From assembly GCA_014584315.1 (NCBI GenBank), contig JACTNA010000027.1:62001-126000 (forward strand): a stretch of 64,000 bases of DNA, in the 5' to 3' direction. The first letter of the stretch is position 1. Every line of letters begins with the position of its first letter. The DNA is from Planctomycetota bacterium. Lineage in GTDB: Bacteria > Planctomycetota > Phycisphaerae > Phycisphaerales > UBA1924. A program made the position numbers and the translations under genes. The notes under the pieces were generated by a model that ran no database searches, had not been told where the DNA came from, and saw only the letters and a list, made by a program, of their open reading frames with translations. Of the stretch, positions 8,398 through 19,313 are shown in pieces.

Positions 8398-8973
8398 GTG
8401 GCCCCATCAACGCGAGAACGGCTGATCGTCACCGCGAGCGACCTGTTCTACCGGGACGGGTTCCACGCCGTCGGGCTGGACCAGATCATCAACGCGGTCG
8501 GCGTGACGAAGACCACCTTCTACAACCACTTCGAGAGCAAGGACGCACTCGTCCTCGAAGTGCTCCGCTGGCACGACCGATTCTGGCGCGATGAGTTCCG
8601 CGCGCTGCTCCGTCGCCACGGCGGGGACTCGCCCCGCGGCCAGTTGCTCCATGCCTTCGACGCCATCGAGGCGATGCTCAACAGCGAGGAGTACAACGGC
8701 TGCTTCTTCATCAACGTGGCCGTGCAGTTCCCGATGCACCACGACCCCGCCCACCAGGCCGCCGCGGAGCACAAGGTCGCCATGGAGGAGATCATCCGCG
8801 AGATCGCGGGCTACGCGGGGGCGACCGACCCGCCCGCCTTTGCCCAGGAGTTCTGCATGGTGCTGGAAGGGGCGTACGTGACGCGGCAGGTGACCGGCTG
8901 CTCGCAGACGGCCGAGATCGGGCGGCGGCTGGCGCGGATGCTCGTCGAGCGGCACATCCCCGAGAAGGCGTGA
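8398..8973 (+). CDS. TetR/AcrR-family transcriptional repressor
   Basis: 191 aa. The N-terminal helix-turn-helix is standard: RERLIVTASDLFYRDGFHAV, then IINAVGVTKTTFYNHFESKD (the recognition helix ends in FYNHF). The C-terminal ligand domain contains YNGCFFINVAVQF, as in the TetR_C subgroup that often sits next to redox or xenobiotic genes. The GTG at 8398 has GAGGAG 7 nt upstream; earlier in-frame codons have no support. It is divergent from osmC with a shared palindrome, so it probably represses itself and osmC. The inducer is unknown. Confidence 0.9.
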   Translation: MAPSTRERLIVTASDLFYRDGFHAVGLDQIINAVGVTKTTFYNHFESKDALVLEVLRWHDRFWRDEFRALLRRHGGDSPRGQLLHAFDAIEAMLNSEEYNGCFFINVAVQFPMHHDPAHQAAAEHKVAMEEIIREIAGYAGATDPPAFAQEFCMVLEGAYVTRQVTGCSQTAEIGRRLARMLVERHIPEKA

Positions 8974-9016
8974 GGCGCATGCGCGTGACCGGCGCAAGGA
9001 ACGGCCCGCGCCACCG

Positions 9017-9481
9017 CTACTCGACCGGCGCGTAGAAGCCGCCGCCCGTATCGCGGAGTTTCCCGGCGTGGGCGAGAGCCTTCCAGACCTCGGGGGGGAA
9101 CTCGTCGGGCGGGATGATGGCGTCGATGCCGGACTTGCGTCCGCCCGTGGTGTAGCGGTTGCCGAGGCGCGACTCGTCTGCGAGTCGCGCGAGTTTCAGA
9201 CGCTTCGAGTAGGCCCGCATGGCTGACTTCAGCGTCTCGTCGGAGACGCTCGGCCCGTCCGCCGCCGTGGCTGTCGCGGGTCGATCGCCGGAGCCTTCGA
9301 GCCGGGCAACGAGCGAATCCAATCCGTCGGCGTCGCGGGCGGCGCACACGCGGCTCGCGGCGGCCTGATCGACCGGAAGGCGGGAGAGCAACCGTTCGAC
9401 CAGCGGCCACGCCTGCGCGGCCGAGGCGGGCCCCTTGCGGACCTCGCCCACGAGTTGGCGGAGTTTCTGGACGGCGTTCAT
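9017..9481 (-). CDS. Hypothetical protein, likely leaderless
   Basis: 154 aa. It is soluble and rich in Ala, Arg and Lys. It begins MNAVQKLRQLVGEVRKGPAS and ends with a more conserved-looking segment: LGNRYTTGGRKSGIDAIIPP followed by DEFPPEVWKALAHAGKL. I do not recognise the family. The ATG at 9481 has no Shine-Dalgarno but is preceded by TACCCT exactly 6 nt upstream, the leaderless arrangement seen at several other starts in this window. It is convergent with tetR. Confidence 0.65.
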   Translation of the reverse strand: MNAVQKLRQLVGEVRKGPASAAQAWPLVERLLSRLPVDQAAASRVCAARDADGLDSLVARLEGSGDRPATATAADGPSVSDETLKSAMRAYSKRLKLARLADESRLGNRYTTGGRKSGIDAIIPPDEFPPEVWKALAHAGKLRDTGGGFYAPVE

Positions 9482-9617
9482 GCAATGAGGGTAGACCGCA
9501 GCGTTTCTCGCGAGTGTGCGCTGTCCGCCATCGCCCGCCGGAACGGTTGGTATCTGGCAGGAGTGAGCATCAGACGGTAACGCGCTCCCCCGTCCGTACC
9601 CGACCGAGGTCGAAACG

Positions 9618-9645
9618 AAAAAGCCGGCCGCACGAGGCGGCCGGC
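9618..9645 (-). terminator. Rho-independent terminator of the PEP-CTERM gene
   Basis: A perfect 9-bp stem (9623-9631 with 9637-9645, loop ACGAG) is followed on the minus strand by five U residues. It lies 27 nt after the stop of the gene at 9672-10334. Confidence 0.85.
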
Positions 9646-9671
9646 GGTTGAGCGGGGTGCGAGGTCGGCTG

Positions 9672-10334
9672 TCAGCCGTGGCGACGGCGGCGTCCCGCGA
9701 GCAGACCGGCAGCGCCGACGAGCGCGACCGTGCTGGGCGACGGGATGAATCCCGCGGCGCGGATGAGGTCGAGCTCGCCCGAGCCTCCGCCGGTGCGGAT
9801 GCCGATCGCCATGATGCCGCCCGCGCCGATGCCGTAGTCGGACAGGTCGATCGGGTGCACCCACAGACGAGCGGGGTATGGCCCACCGCCGCCGTAGTAG
9901 TACGTCCTGTCCTCGCCGGAGTCGACGGCCGTGCCAGAACCCAGGAAGGTCCAAGGCCCGAAGGTGACACCGTCGGTCGAGAAGCGGATCTCGACGTTAT
10001 CCGTGCTGTAACGCGCCACGACGATGCCCATGTCGTCACCGGTCATGTTGGGAATTCCGGACGCGTATCCGATCGTGTAGTCGATCGTCCCGGCCCCCAT
10101 GTTGGCCACGCCGGTCTCGAAGTGCGCGCCGGTGAGGTAGCCGGGATTGCCGGGGTTCGCGTTGGTCGTGTTGAGCCAGTTCCCCGACGAGTGCGAGCCG
10201 CCGTCGGACTCCGTGAGCGTGTCGCCGAACTTGTTGTCGTCGAAGATGAAGGAGCCGAGCGTGGTCTGAGCCTGAGCGCCGGCGCCCAGCCCGACGCACG
10301 CAACGACCCCTGCAATCACGCGTCCTGTCTGCAT
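9672..10334 (-). CDS. Secreted protein with PEP-CTERM-like sorting signal
   Basis: 220 aa. A signal peptide (MQTGRVIAGVVACVGLGAGA, cleavage after AQA) precedes a beta-rich, Gly/Thr/Asn-rich domain. The C-terminus FIPSPSTVALVGAAGLLAG plus an RRRR cluster has the order of a PEP-CTERM signal (Pro-rich motif, hydrophobic helix, basic end). The motif is SPS rather than PEP, as is common in planctomycetes. Such proteins are handled by an exosortase and end up on the surface or in the exopolysaccharide matrix. The ATG at 10334 has AAGGAGAG upstream. A strong terminator follows. Function unknown. Confidence 0.8.
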   Translation of the reverse strand: MQTGRVIAGVVACVGLGAGAQAQTTLGSFIFDDNKFGDTLTESDGGSHSSGNWLNTTNANPGNPGYLTGAHFETGVANMGAGTIDYTIGYASGIPNMTGDDMGIVVARYSTDNVEIRFSTDGVTFGPWTFLGSGTAVDSGEDRTYYYGGGGPYPARLWVHPIDLSDYGIGAGGIMAIGIRTGGGSGELDLIRAAGFIPSPSTVALVGAAGLLAGRRRRHG

Positions 10335-10585
10335 TGCTTCTCTCCTTGCCTTGGTGCCGCTCCTCCCGCGGATCGCAACACCGCGATCCGCAGAGAGGCG
10401 CGGTGTATCAGGTGAACTCGCGGCTGTCACCAGGGACTCGGGAGCTCTGCGCTCACATCGACCAACGTGCGTTCGGGTTCTGTTGCTGGGATCGAACGGA
10501 GGCGGTCTGTGCCGTGGGTCCGAGTTCGCTCGCTCAAGGCCGGGAGGGCAGGGGCTTGCGTCCGACGGTCGAGTTCCGCGGCGGC

Positions 10586-12421
<1,836 letters not shown>

Positions 12422-12557
12422 CGACCTGCCTCCGAGATGGGTGGGAACGCGATCGGAGGAAGTTTAGGGCGGGGGATGCCACGGCGCGGCGCCCGCATCA
12501 CCGCCGTGGCGGCGAGGCGGCCGCGAGGCGAACGAACCGGCTTCTTCGAGCGTCGCC

Positions 12558-13205
12558 TCAGTCGTCGCTGCTCGTGATGCCCGCGCCGAGTTTGTAGGCG
12601 GATCCGAGCGCGAGAAACAGCCAGAGCACGTCGATCACCTGGAACGAGTAGGGCAGGGCGACCGCGCCGATGATCCACTTGCCAGCGCTGTAGCCGGTGT
12701 AGTACTCGTCCTCGGCCCAGCGGCGGAAGTCGTTCTGATACGAGGACGGCCACGAATCCCACCGGGCCTGGGCTTCCTGCCAGATGTCCGCCGGGTAGTC
12801 CGCCGCCGTCAGGCCGCCGCCCCAGTTGTCTTCGTCGGGCCATTCGATGATCTGCCCCGCGGCCGCGCGCTCGTCCACGATCTGGTCGGCCACGAAACTC
12901 AGAACGCCTTCATCGTCGAGGTCGGGCGAGAAGCCCTCCTCAGCGTAGTAGTCGTTGATCGTGGCCACGTTGGCGAAGTACTTGCCGCAGATGACGCCGA
13001 AGAGGGCGATCACCGCGGCCAGGCCGCCGGTCGCCACGTCCGAACTGTCGCGCGCCCCGAGGAGCATGCCAAGCCCCGTCAGCGCGCCGACCCCCCAGGC
13101 GACCCAGCCGACCTCGTATCCGGTCTGGTAGGAGACCAGCCCCCAGATGCCCGCGCCGACCAGCGCGCCCACGAACGCTCCGATCAGCCCCTTGATGATG
13201 TTCAT
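12558..13205 (-). CDS. Membrane protein of unknown function
   Basis: 215 aa. Glycine-zipper-like helices are at residues 4-25, 30-50 and 60-80. An acidic, Trp-rich exposed region of about 90 residues follows (PDEDNWGGGLTAADYPADIW and RWDSWPSSYQNDFRRWAEDE). Two helices lie at about 165-205. The ATG at 13205 has AAGGGG 6 nt upstream. No family is recognised. It is isolated from its neighbours by gaps of more than 130 nt. Confidence 0.75.
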   Translation of the reverse strand: MNIIKGLIGAFVGALVGAGIWGLVSYQTGYEVGWVAWGVGALTGLGMLLGARDSSDVATGGLAAVIALFGVICGKYFANVATINDYYAEEGFSPDLDDEGVLSFVADQIVDERAAAGQIIEWPDEDNWGGGLTAADYPADIWQEAQARWDSWPSSYQNDFRRWAEDEYYTGYSAGKWIIGAVALPYSFQVIDVLWLFLALGSAYKLGAGITSSDD

Positions 13206-13427
13206 GCCGTACCCCTTGAGTAGGGGGCGACCGGCGGTCGGCCGCCCGGGATGGCCCATTGTGCCAACTTCGTGCAGACCTTGCAAGCGCGGTGTTCTTA
13301 GAACGGTCGGCGCCCCTTCCGGCGGCGGTCGGGAAGACGTGCTTCCGGGCCACCGGCCGCCGACAGGCCACAGGATCGTGGGGCGGGAGCGACGAGCATG
13401 GTCAACAAATGGGGCTGGGACGGCTCG

Positions 13428-15416
13428 TCAGTCACCGTTGATGACGTAGTCGTAGCCGTTCAGCCGCGGCTGTTCGTCGGGAGAAACCGAGTTGTGCCGG
13501 TCGTCCGGCCTCGGAGCCTCGCGCCCGCCGTCGTCCGTACCGTCGGCCCCGACGCTGTAGAGCAGGAACGATCGGCCGAGCCGGTCCGAGGCCGGGTCCA
13601 CGCGGACGTATCCGAAGGGCCGGCCGCTCCACGGGTCCGACGGCAGACGGTCGATGCAATCGGGCACGAGTTGAGCGAGCGCGTCGGGGTACTCGCCGTG
13701 CCGCATGCGGTAGCGCTCGAGCGCGATAAGGACGCGCAGGCCGTCGCGGTCGAGACGGACGCGGTCGAACGACTGGAGCGCCTTCTCCGTCGCGCTCAGG
13801 AACACGTCAGCAAGCAACCCTCTCGGCTGTCCAGAAGCCGAGTCACGGGAGAAGGGCGGTTGATCGGCGCGAAGCGCGAAATCCTCGAAGTAGCGGTTGA
13901 AGGCGTCGCGGTTGCCGCTGTATGTACCGACCCAGAGTGTATCGGTTGGCCGCGCACCCCCCGTGAAAGCGACAAGTGCGGTGGAGGTCGCTCCGAATCG
14001 GACGTTGGAGGGGTCGCTGAAGGTCCAGGCGACCGCGTCCAGACTCCAGAGCCGTTCGCCGCCGACGTGGAATGATGGGGGTACCGCCACGTGCTGGCGG
14101 TCGAATGCACCCTCGACGGCGTCGAGCCAGTCCTCCGACGGAACAACGCCGAGCGACCGGCGAACCCTGCTGATCGCCAACGCCTCGATCGCGTAGGCAA
14201 CGAGGGCGTCGATCAGCAGGGTCTGGTGCGCGCAGATCCGGGCGAGGGCGAGATTGGCTTCGAGGGCATCCGCGTATTCACCGAGGTCGCCTGCTTCGAG
14301 GGCGAGGTGCATCCGGGCCGCGTTGATGCGGGCGAACTCGCGCGCCACCCGCAGTTCAGGCAACGCCAGGCTCACCAGCATGGGTTGATTCTGCGGGATC
14401 AGCGACATCGGCCTGACGGCACGCGGACGAGCCGCGACCTCGCGCAGGCTGTCGAACACGCCAGCCTCGCGGTACGCGACCAGCGAACGCCGGGCAAAGT
14501 CCTCGCAGGCGGCGTAATACTGGCGGTCCTCCTCGTCCGTATGGGCAGTTCTGTAATCGTCGAAGATGAGGTAGTAGTCCGCGAAGACGCCGCGCACTCC
14601 CACCGTCGCGCCCGGAGCCACCTGCAGGTCCGCCTCATCCCTCCGCGACATCGCCGCGTAGAACGCATCCCACGCGTTCGGATCGGCGGGCGTCGTGCCC
14701 GCGGGCTGGTGCGCCTCGACGTAGGCGATGATGTCCTCCGGCGTGGCTCGCTCGCTCAGCGCGAGCGCGGCCTGACGACGAAGAAAGACCTCGTACCCCC
14801 CCCACGACATCGGCAGCAGCACGAACACCACGAACCCCAGCCCGATCGCCGTTCGCTTCAGCCACAGCCGCCGCCGCGGAGTCCAGAACGACGGCGGCTC
14901 CGAGTACGCCTCGGGCGCGAACCGGCCCCGCCCCGACTCATCCAGCACAAGTTCTCGCAGCGCGGGGTCCACCTCGCACTCGAATCCGCACTCGGGGCAG
15001 ACCACGACCAGCGCGGCGGAGACCGGCAGCCCCACCAGCGTGTACCGGCAACCCGGGCACGCACCCCGCGTCCTCAGCACACGCCGGATGCGCCGAAGCA
15101 GCAGGCGGTCGCGGAGAAACATGACCAGCAGCGGCGGCAGGGCGAAGAGCACGCACACCATCAGGAACAGCAGGAAGTTCACGATGCCGCCGGTCGGGTC
15201 AAACGGGTCCCACCGCCGCCCAGCCGACACCGCGATGCCCGTCGCCGCGAGAACCGAACCGGCCACGAGCAGCGCGAACAGCACGACGAGCGCGGCCCGG
15301 TGCAGGTGCCGCCGCCCCGTCCGGCACGCCGCACGCACGAACCGCTCGCACTGCTCGTCCGTGAAGCGATCGAGTTCCGGGAACGCACGCCAGATTCGGG
15401 AGAAGGGGATGCGCAT
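13428..15416 (-). CDS. Membrane protein with zinc ribbon and pilin-like C-terminal fold
   Basis: 662 aa. Two helices (about 38-62, 78-100) are followed by a rubredoxin-type zinc ribbon CPGCRY...CPECGF (about 120-145), another helix (about 188-210) and a long helical exported part. The last 90 residues, LIALERYRMRHGEYPDALAQ ... LPSDPWSGRPFGY ... LLYSVGADGTDDGG, resemble the C-terminal beta region of GspG-type pseudopilins. This architecture is common and uncharacterised in planctomycetes. It starts 6 nt after the stop of the preceding related gene (15423-16868), so both form one operon. Its second half aligns by eye with that gene product. Confidence 0.8.
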   Translation of the reverse strand: MRIPFSRIWRAFPELDRFTDEQCERFVRAACRTGRRHLHRAALVVLFALLVAGSVLAATGIAVSAGRRWDPFDPTGGIVNFLLFLMVCVLFALPPLLVMFLRDRLLLRRIRRVLRTRGACPGCRYTLVGLPVSAALVVVCPECGFECEVDPALRELVLDESGRGRFAPEAYSEPPSFWTPRRRLWLKRTAIGLGFVVFVLLPMSWGGYEVFLRRQAALALSERATPEDIIAYVEAHQPAGTTPADPNAWDAFYAAMSRRDEADLQVAPGATVGVRGVFADYYLIFDDYRTAHTDEEDRQYYAACEDFARRSLVAYREAGVFDSLREVAARPRAVRPMSLIPQNQPMLVSLALPELRVAREFARINAARMHLALEAGDLGEYADALEANLALARICAHQTLLIDALVAYAIEALAISRVRRSLGVVPSEDWLDAVEGAFDRQHVAVPPSFHVGGERLWSLDAVAWTFSDPSNVRFGATSTALVAFTGGARPTDTLWVGTYSGNRDAFNRYFEDFALRADQPPFSRDSASGQPRGLLADVFLSATEKALQSFDRVRLDRDGLRVLIALERYRMRHGEYPDALAQLVPDCIDRLPSDPWSGRPFGYVRVDPASDRLGRSFLLYSVGADGTDDGGREAPRPDDRHNSVSPDEQPRLNGYDYVINGD

Positions 15417-15422
15417 GGCGTG

Positions 15423-16868
15423 CTACCTGGCAGGAGGGACGTAGAGGAAGTCGGTGCCGGGGCCGGTGCGATTGAGGGCGCGGTGGGCGGATTCGGGGTG
15501 GGGACGGCCGCCGTCGTCGGTGCGGTCTAAGCCCGCGGAGTAAAGGGTGTATCCCAGGGGTGAGTCAGGGTCTGGGCGATAGATGAGATGCTCGTCTCTG
15601 AAGGGGTCGAGCGGGATGGAGGGGAGGGAGTCGGGTGCGAGGGCGTCGAGCGTGGGCGGGACGGCGTCGTGCTGCGCCCTGTGGAGTTCGATGGCGAGCA
15701 TGATGCGTGTGGCGGCGAGGTGGAGGGCGTGCTGGTCGTCGGCTTGAAGCGCCCTGCCGATGGCGGGGTAAAGAACACTGAGCAGCATATTCGAGGAGCC
15801 GATCGGAATCAGCGGGGCACGGCGTGCGAGTTCGTGCTCGAGTTCGTCGCCCAGGGAAGTCCTCTCGTGCGGCGAAGCCGAAGCCATGCGCCGCATGATC
15901 CCGTCGAGTTCGGCATCGCGTGCGTGGACCTGGCGCTTGGAGGCGAAGCGGTTATGTGTACGTTCATTGCCGGAGGCCGAGGGGGAAACCGGGGCAGCGG
16001 AGCCACCGAGGTTGTCCAGCCGGTTGATGACGAGGCGACCGTCGCCCTGACCGTCGTCCGTGTAGAGACCGTCGATCGTCTCCAGACGCATGAGTAGTTC
16101 GCCGTCAAGCGTTGCATCAAGTGGGAGCAGCACGTGATCCTCGAGGATGCTGAGGACGGCCGCGGCGGTTTCGGGCGTGAGTTGGCGGGCGAGGATCGCC
16201 TCGCGGACGCGGTCGAGCGAGAGCGATTCGACGGCGATGCCCACGAGGCGGCAGATGAGCGCGGGGTGTGCGGCGGCGACCCGCCTCGCCATCCAGAGGT
16301 TCTGCTCGAACGCGGCGAGGAACTCCGCTCAATCGCTCACGCGCGCTGCGTGCGACATGCGTGCGGCGTTCAGACGGGCAAGGTCCCTGCTCTGTCCGAG
16401 GTGCGGCAGCGTGACCTCAAGCAGCGGTACGCCCTGGGGCGGCGGGATGAGGTTGTCGGTCTCGGCGAGGCGGGCAAGGAGATCGAGCAGGCCCGAGTCT
16501 CGGGCGTCAGCGATCTGGCGCTCGATGCGCGCGATCTGCTCGTCGAGGGGATAAGGCTCGGTGAGGGCATTCGGCTCCCACAGCAGGTGGTAGTTGACGT
16601 ACCCCTCGCTGTGCAACGAAAACGCATCGTCCCGGTGGCGTTCGCGGATCTCGTCGTGCAGCGCCGCGGCCTGCTCGAAGATGGCCCACCCGTTGACGCC
16701 CGGCGGCTGGTGGCCCTCGGCGAGGGCGCGGAGTTCGGCGTGGTAGTCGCGGGGGTAGGCGGGAGGGAGGTCGGGCTGAGGGGCACCCTCGCCGACTATG
16801 ACGGCGATTGTGACAGCGATGGCGAGGAGCGGCACGAAGATCGCGAGCAGGCGGAGAGGGCGGCGCAT
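15423..16868 (-). pseudogene. Related membrane protein interrupted by an in-frame TGA
   Basis: Read through, this is 481 codons in one frame with a single TGA at 16331-16329. The upstream part (179 aa) has an N-terminal helix and ends RDLARLNAARMSHAARVSD. Immediately after the TGA the frame continues AEFLAAFEQNLWMARRVAA. The neighbour at 13428-15416 has the uninterrupted equivalent, EFARINAARMHLALEAGDLG then EYADALEANLALARI. The end (LDPFRDEHLIYR, LYSAGLDRTDDGG) also matches that neighbour. The stop therefore looks like a recent nonsense mutation, a sequencing error, or a programmed event; an ATG at 16292 could restart the distal part (289 aa). The start at 16868 has no Shine-Dalgarno but has TACAGT 7 nt upstream. 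Confidence 0.7.
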
Positions 16869-17026
16869 ATGTCAGACTGTACCGGCAGCGGGCGAGGGAT
16901 GGTTCCCTGTGGCGAGAGATTCGTCCCGTTTGGGCGGGGGCTCGTCGGGAGGATCAACTCCGGCGCGGAACCGCGCACGCGCCGGCCCAAATCCAGGTGA
17001 GGCGCAAACGGGGAGTCGCAAGGCGG

Positions 17027-17380
17027 TCAAGCCGGGCTATGGGATTCGTTCTCTGCCTGTGCCTCGGCTGTTGGGCGCCATGCGCCAGCAAGTACGAAAA
17101 AGAGAATCCCTTCCCCGACCAGAAAGGCTTGGATCGCCCGAGAATAGTCCTCTACTCGCTGGCTGAACTGCGGCAGCAACTGATCCATCAACCAATAACT
17201 CGAGTCAGACGTGTCTCCGATCATCTCTGGGTTCTCAATCAAGGCGCCGGTTTCGATCAGATGGCGCCGTTGCTTGTCGAAAGTCAAGGACGTTGAGCTG
17301 AAGTACGCCAGACCGAAAGCGGGGATGATCAGCGCAGCAAAAAAGTGAATGAGCGCGATGCCGATGAGAACAAGTCGCAC
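17027..17380 (-). CDS. Small membrane protein
   Basis: 117 aa. One hydrophobic helix is at residues 3-27 and another near the C-terminus (about 85-102). Between them is a polar stretch containing YWLMDQLLPQFSQRVEDYS. The GTG start at 17380 has GAGGTG 5-6 nt upstream and lies 9 nt after the stop of the dehydrogenase gene, so the two are cotranscribed. Base composition is visibly lower in GC than in the neighbours. Not recognised. Confidence 0.65.
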   Translation of the reverse strand: MRLVLIGIALIHFFAALIIPAFGLAYFSSTSLTFDKQRRHLIETGALIENPEMIGDTSDSSYWLMDQLLPQFSQRVEDYSRAIQAFLVGEGILFFVLAGAWRPTAEAQAENESHSPA

Positions 17381-17389
17381 TGTTGCACC

Positions 17390-18253
17390 TCACTTCTGCG
17401 AGTAGTCGTACACCCCCCGCCCCGTCTTGTCGCCCAGCCGACCCGCCGCGACCAGTTGCTTCAGGAGCGGGCAGGCGCGGTAGCGGTCGTTGTTCAGGCC
17501 GTCGGCCAGCACGTCCATGATGTGGACGCACGTGTCCAGCCCGATGAAGTCGGCCAGGCGCAGCGGCCCCATCGGGTGGTTGCACCCGAGTTTCATGATC
17601 TCGTCGATGTGCTGCGGCTCGGCGACGCCCTCCATCCAGGCGTAGAACGCCTCGTTGATCAGCGGCATCAGCACGCGGTTGCTCACGAACCCGGGCCGGT
17701 CGTTGGCGGGGACGGGCGTCTTGCCCATCGCCTCGGCGAGCGCGATCGTGCGCGCCGTCGTCTGCTCGCTCGTCGCCAGCCCCTTGATGACCTCAACGAG
17801 TTTCATCACCGGCACGGGGTTGAAGAAGTGCATGCCGATGAAGCGGTCGGCCGCGCCGCCGACGGCCGTCGCCAGTTCGGTAATGCTGATGGACGAGGTG
17901 TTCGTCGCCAGCAGTCCGCCGTCGGCGACGAGGCCCGCCAGCTCGCCGAAGAGTTGCTTCTTCACCCCCGCATCCTCGACGACGGCCTCGATGATCGCGT
18001 CGCACCCCGCCAGCGCATCCAGCCCGTCGGCGTAAGTCAGCCGTCCCTTCGCGGCGTCCGCCTCGCCCTGCGTCATCTTGGCCTTCTCGACCGCCCGGGC
18101 GAGCAGCTTGTCGTGCAGCGAGCGACACTTCTGGAGCGCGCCCGGGAACGGGTCGTGGACGATCGTCGTGAAACCCGCGACGGCCGCGACCTGCGCGATC
18201 CCGCCTCCCATCTGCCCTGCCCCGACGACGCCGATCTTTCTCACGTTGTGCAT
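17390..18253 (-). CDS. hbd: 3-hydroxybutyryl-CoA dehydrogenase
   Basis: 287 aa, the normal length. The Rossmann fingerprint [15 protein letters not shown] is at residues 8-22. The catalytic block [13 protein letters not shown] then [18 protein letters not shown] contains the active His and Asn (NP.P..KLVE). The C-terminal dimerisation domain has [19 protein letters not shown]. It oxidises (S)-3-hydroxybutyryl-CoA to acetoacetyl-CoA with NAD(P). In this window it is the natural metabolic companion of a butyryl/isobutyryl-CoA mutase. The ATG at 18253 has AAGGGAG 6 nt upstream. It is followed by a small membrane-protein gene. Confidence 0.95.
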   Translation of the reverse strand: MHNVRKIGVVGAGQMGGGIAQVAAVAGFTTIVHDPFPGALQKCRSLHDKLLARAVEKAKMTQGEADAAKGRLTYADGLDALAGCDAIIEAVVEDAGVKKQLFGELAGLVADGGLLATNTSSISITELATAVGGAADRFIGMHFFNPVPVMKLVEVIKGLATSEQTTARTIALAEAMGKTPVPANDRPGFVSNRVLMPLINEAFYAWMEGVAEPQHIDEIMKLGCNHPMGPLRLADFIGLDTCVHIMDVLADGLNNDRYRACPLLKQLVAAGRLGDKTGRGVYDYSQK

Positions 18254-18327
18254 GCGTACTCCCTTCTTCCCCGGTCTCCGGCGGAGGATATGGCCCAACC
18301 CCCGCTTCCGCACGGGCCTTCTCGCGA

Positions 18328-18333
18328 TACGAT
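18328..18333 (+). promoter_or_regulatory. TACGAT element 6 nt before the TPR gene start (leaderless promoter)
   Basis: TACGAT matches the TAnnnT form of a -10 box. It ends 6 nt before the GTG at 18340, so transcription would begin at or next to the start codon. There is no Shine-Dalgarno. The same spacing recurs at other starts here. Confidence 0.55.
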
Positions 18334-18339
18334 GGTGGC

Positions 18340-18648
18340 GTGCCCAGCATCGAGCAACTCGAACGCCTGCTCGCCGTGGACCCTGGGGACGCATTCGTCC
18401 TCTACGGGCTGGCTCAGGAGTGGGCCAGGCGCGGCGATCACGAACGCGCGGTCGAGTTCTACCGGCGCGCCGCGGCCGCCGACGCCGACAACGCCTATAC
18501 CGCCTTCCACCTCGCCCGTTCGCTCGAAGCGATCGGCGACGAGGACGGGGCGAGGCGGACGCTCGAAGAGGGTCTGGCCATCGCGCGGCGGGTCGGCGAC
18601 GCCAAGGCGGCTTCCGAGATCGCGACGTATCTGGGGCAACTGTCGTGA
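18340..18648 (+). CDS. Small TPR protein
   Basis: 102 aa made almost entirely of three helical-hairpin repeats: [20 protein letters not shown], then [20 protein letters not shown], and a final incomplete unit. It has no signal peptide, so it is cytoplasmic. The GTG start is proposed because TACGAT lies exactly 6 nt upstream and no internal start is better. It overlaps recX by the GTGA tetranucleotide, so translation is coupled. TPR proteins are protein-protein adaptors; the coupling to recX is noteworthy but gives no firm function. Confidence 0.8.
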   Translation: MPSIEQLERLLAVDPGDAFVLYGLAQEWARRGDHERAVEFYRRAAAADADNAYTAFHLARSLEAIGDEDGARRTLEEGLAIARRVGDAKAASEIATYLGQLS

Positions 18649-19301
18649 ACCCGAGCGGCGTCCAGGCCGGCCGGCGAGTGACGGGCGTTCGACGCTCCAA
18701 GCGCGACGCCGCGGTCATCGTCGTCATGCTCGAAGGCGTGCGCGCCGGGGAGGTCGAAGCGTGCGAGGCCGAGCGACTGGGGATCGCTCGCGGCGCGACG
18801 CTGGATGATGGCATGGCGGAGGGCCTCAGGGCCGCGCTCGCGTCCTGCGCTGCCCGGCGCGACGCCACCAGGCTGGCGCGCGCCCGCCCCCGCACGAAGG
18901 CCGAGATCGTCCGGCGGCTCACGGAGCGGGGTCACGACTCCACAATCGCCGCGGCCGCCGCGGATCGCCTGGCCGAGGCCGGCGCGATCAACGAGCGGTC
19001 GGTCGCCGAGGTCGCCGCGCTCGGCATGTCGGAGCGGCGCATCTCGCGCCGTCTCGCGCAAGATCGGCTTGTACGGCGGGGCATCGATGACGAGCAGGCC
19101 GCCTCCGCCGTACAGGCAGCCTTCGGCGAGCAGGACGATCTCGACCGTGCGGTCGAAGCCGCCCGCCGACGGGCCGCCTCGCTGCGGGGGCTTCAGCCGG
19201 CCGCCGCTCAACGCCGGCTCGCGGCGTACCTGGCCCGTCGCGGCTACGACGAGGAAACTTGCCTCGACGCCCTCCGCGTGGTGCTGGGCGAGCAGGAGTG
19301 A
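18645..19301 (+). CDS. recX: RecX-family regulator of RecA
   Basis: 218 aa. It has the RecX pattern of three-helix repeats: [20 protein letters not shown], then [40 protein letters not shown] and [20 protein letters not shown]. RecX binds RecA filaments and inhibits recombinase and coprotease activity. The GTG at 18645 overlaps the TPR stop. RecX usually sits next to recA, and there is no recA here. The first 60 residues are not conserved RecX sequence. The confidence reflects the typical low conservation of this family. Confidence 0.75.
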   Translation: MNPSGVQAGRRVTGVRRSKRDAAVIVVMLEGVRAGEVEACEAERLGIARGATLDDGMAEGLRAALASCAARRDATRLARARPRTKAEIVRRLTERGHDSTIAAAAADRLAEAGAINERSVAEVAALGMSERRISRRLAQDRLVRRGIDDEQAASAVQAAFGEQDDLDRAVEAARRRAASLRGLQPAAAQRRLAAYLARRGYDEETCLDALRVVLGEQE

Positions 19302-19313
19302 TACGCTGGGGGC

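Noticed and set aside
16329..16331. Selenocysteine codon
   Set aside because: The paralogue has no Cys at this position and no convincing SECIS-like hairpin follows the TGA.
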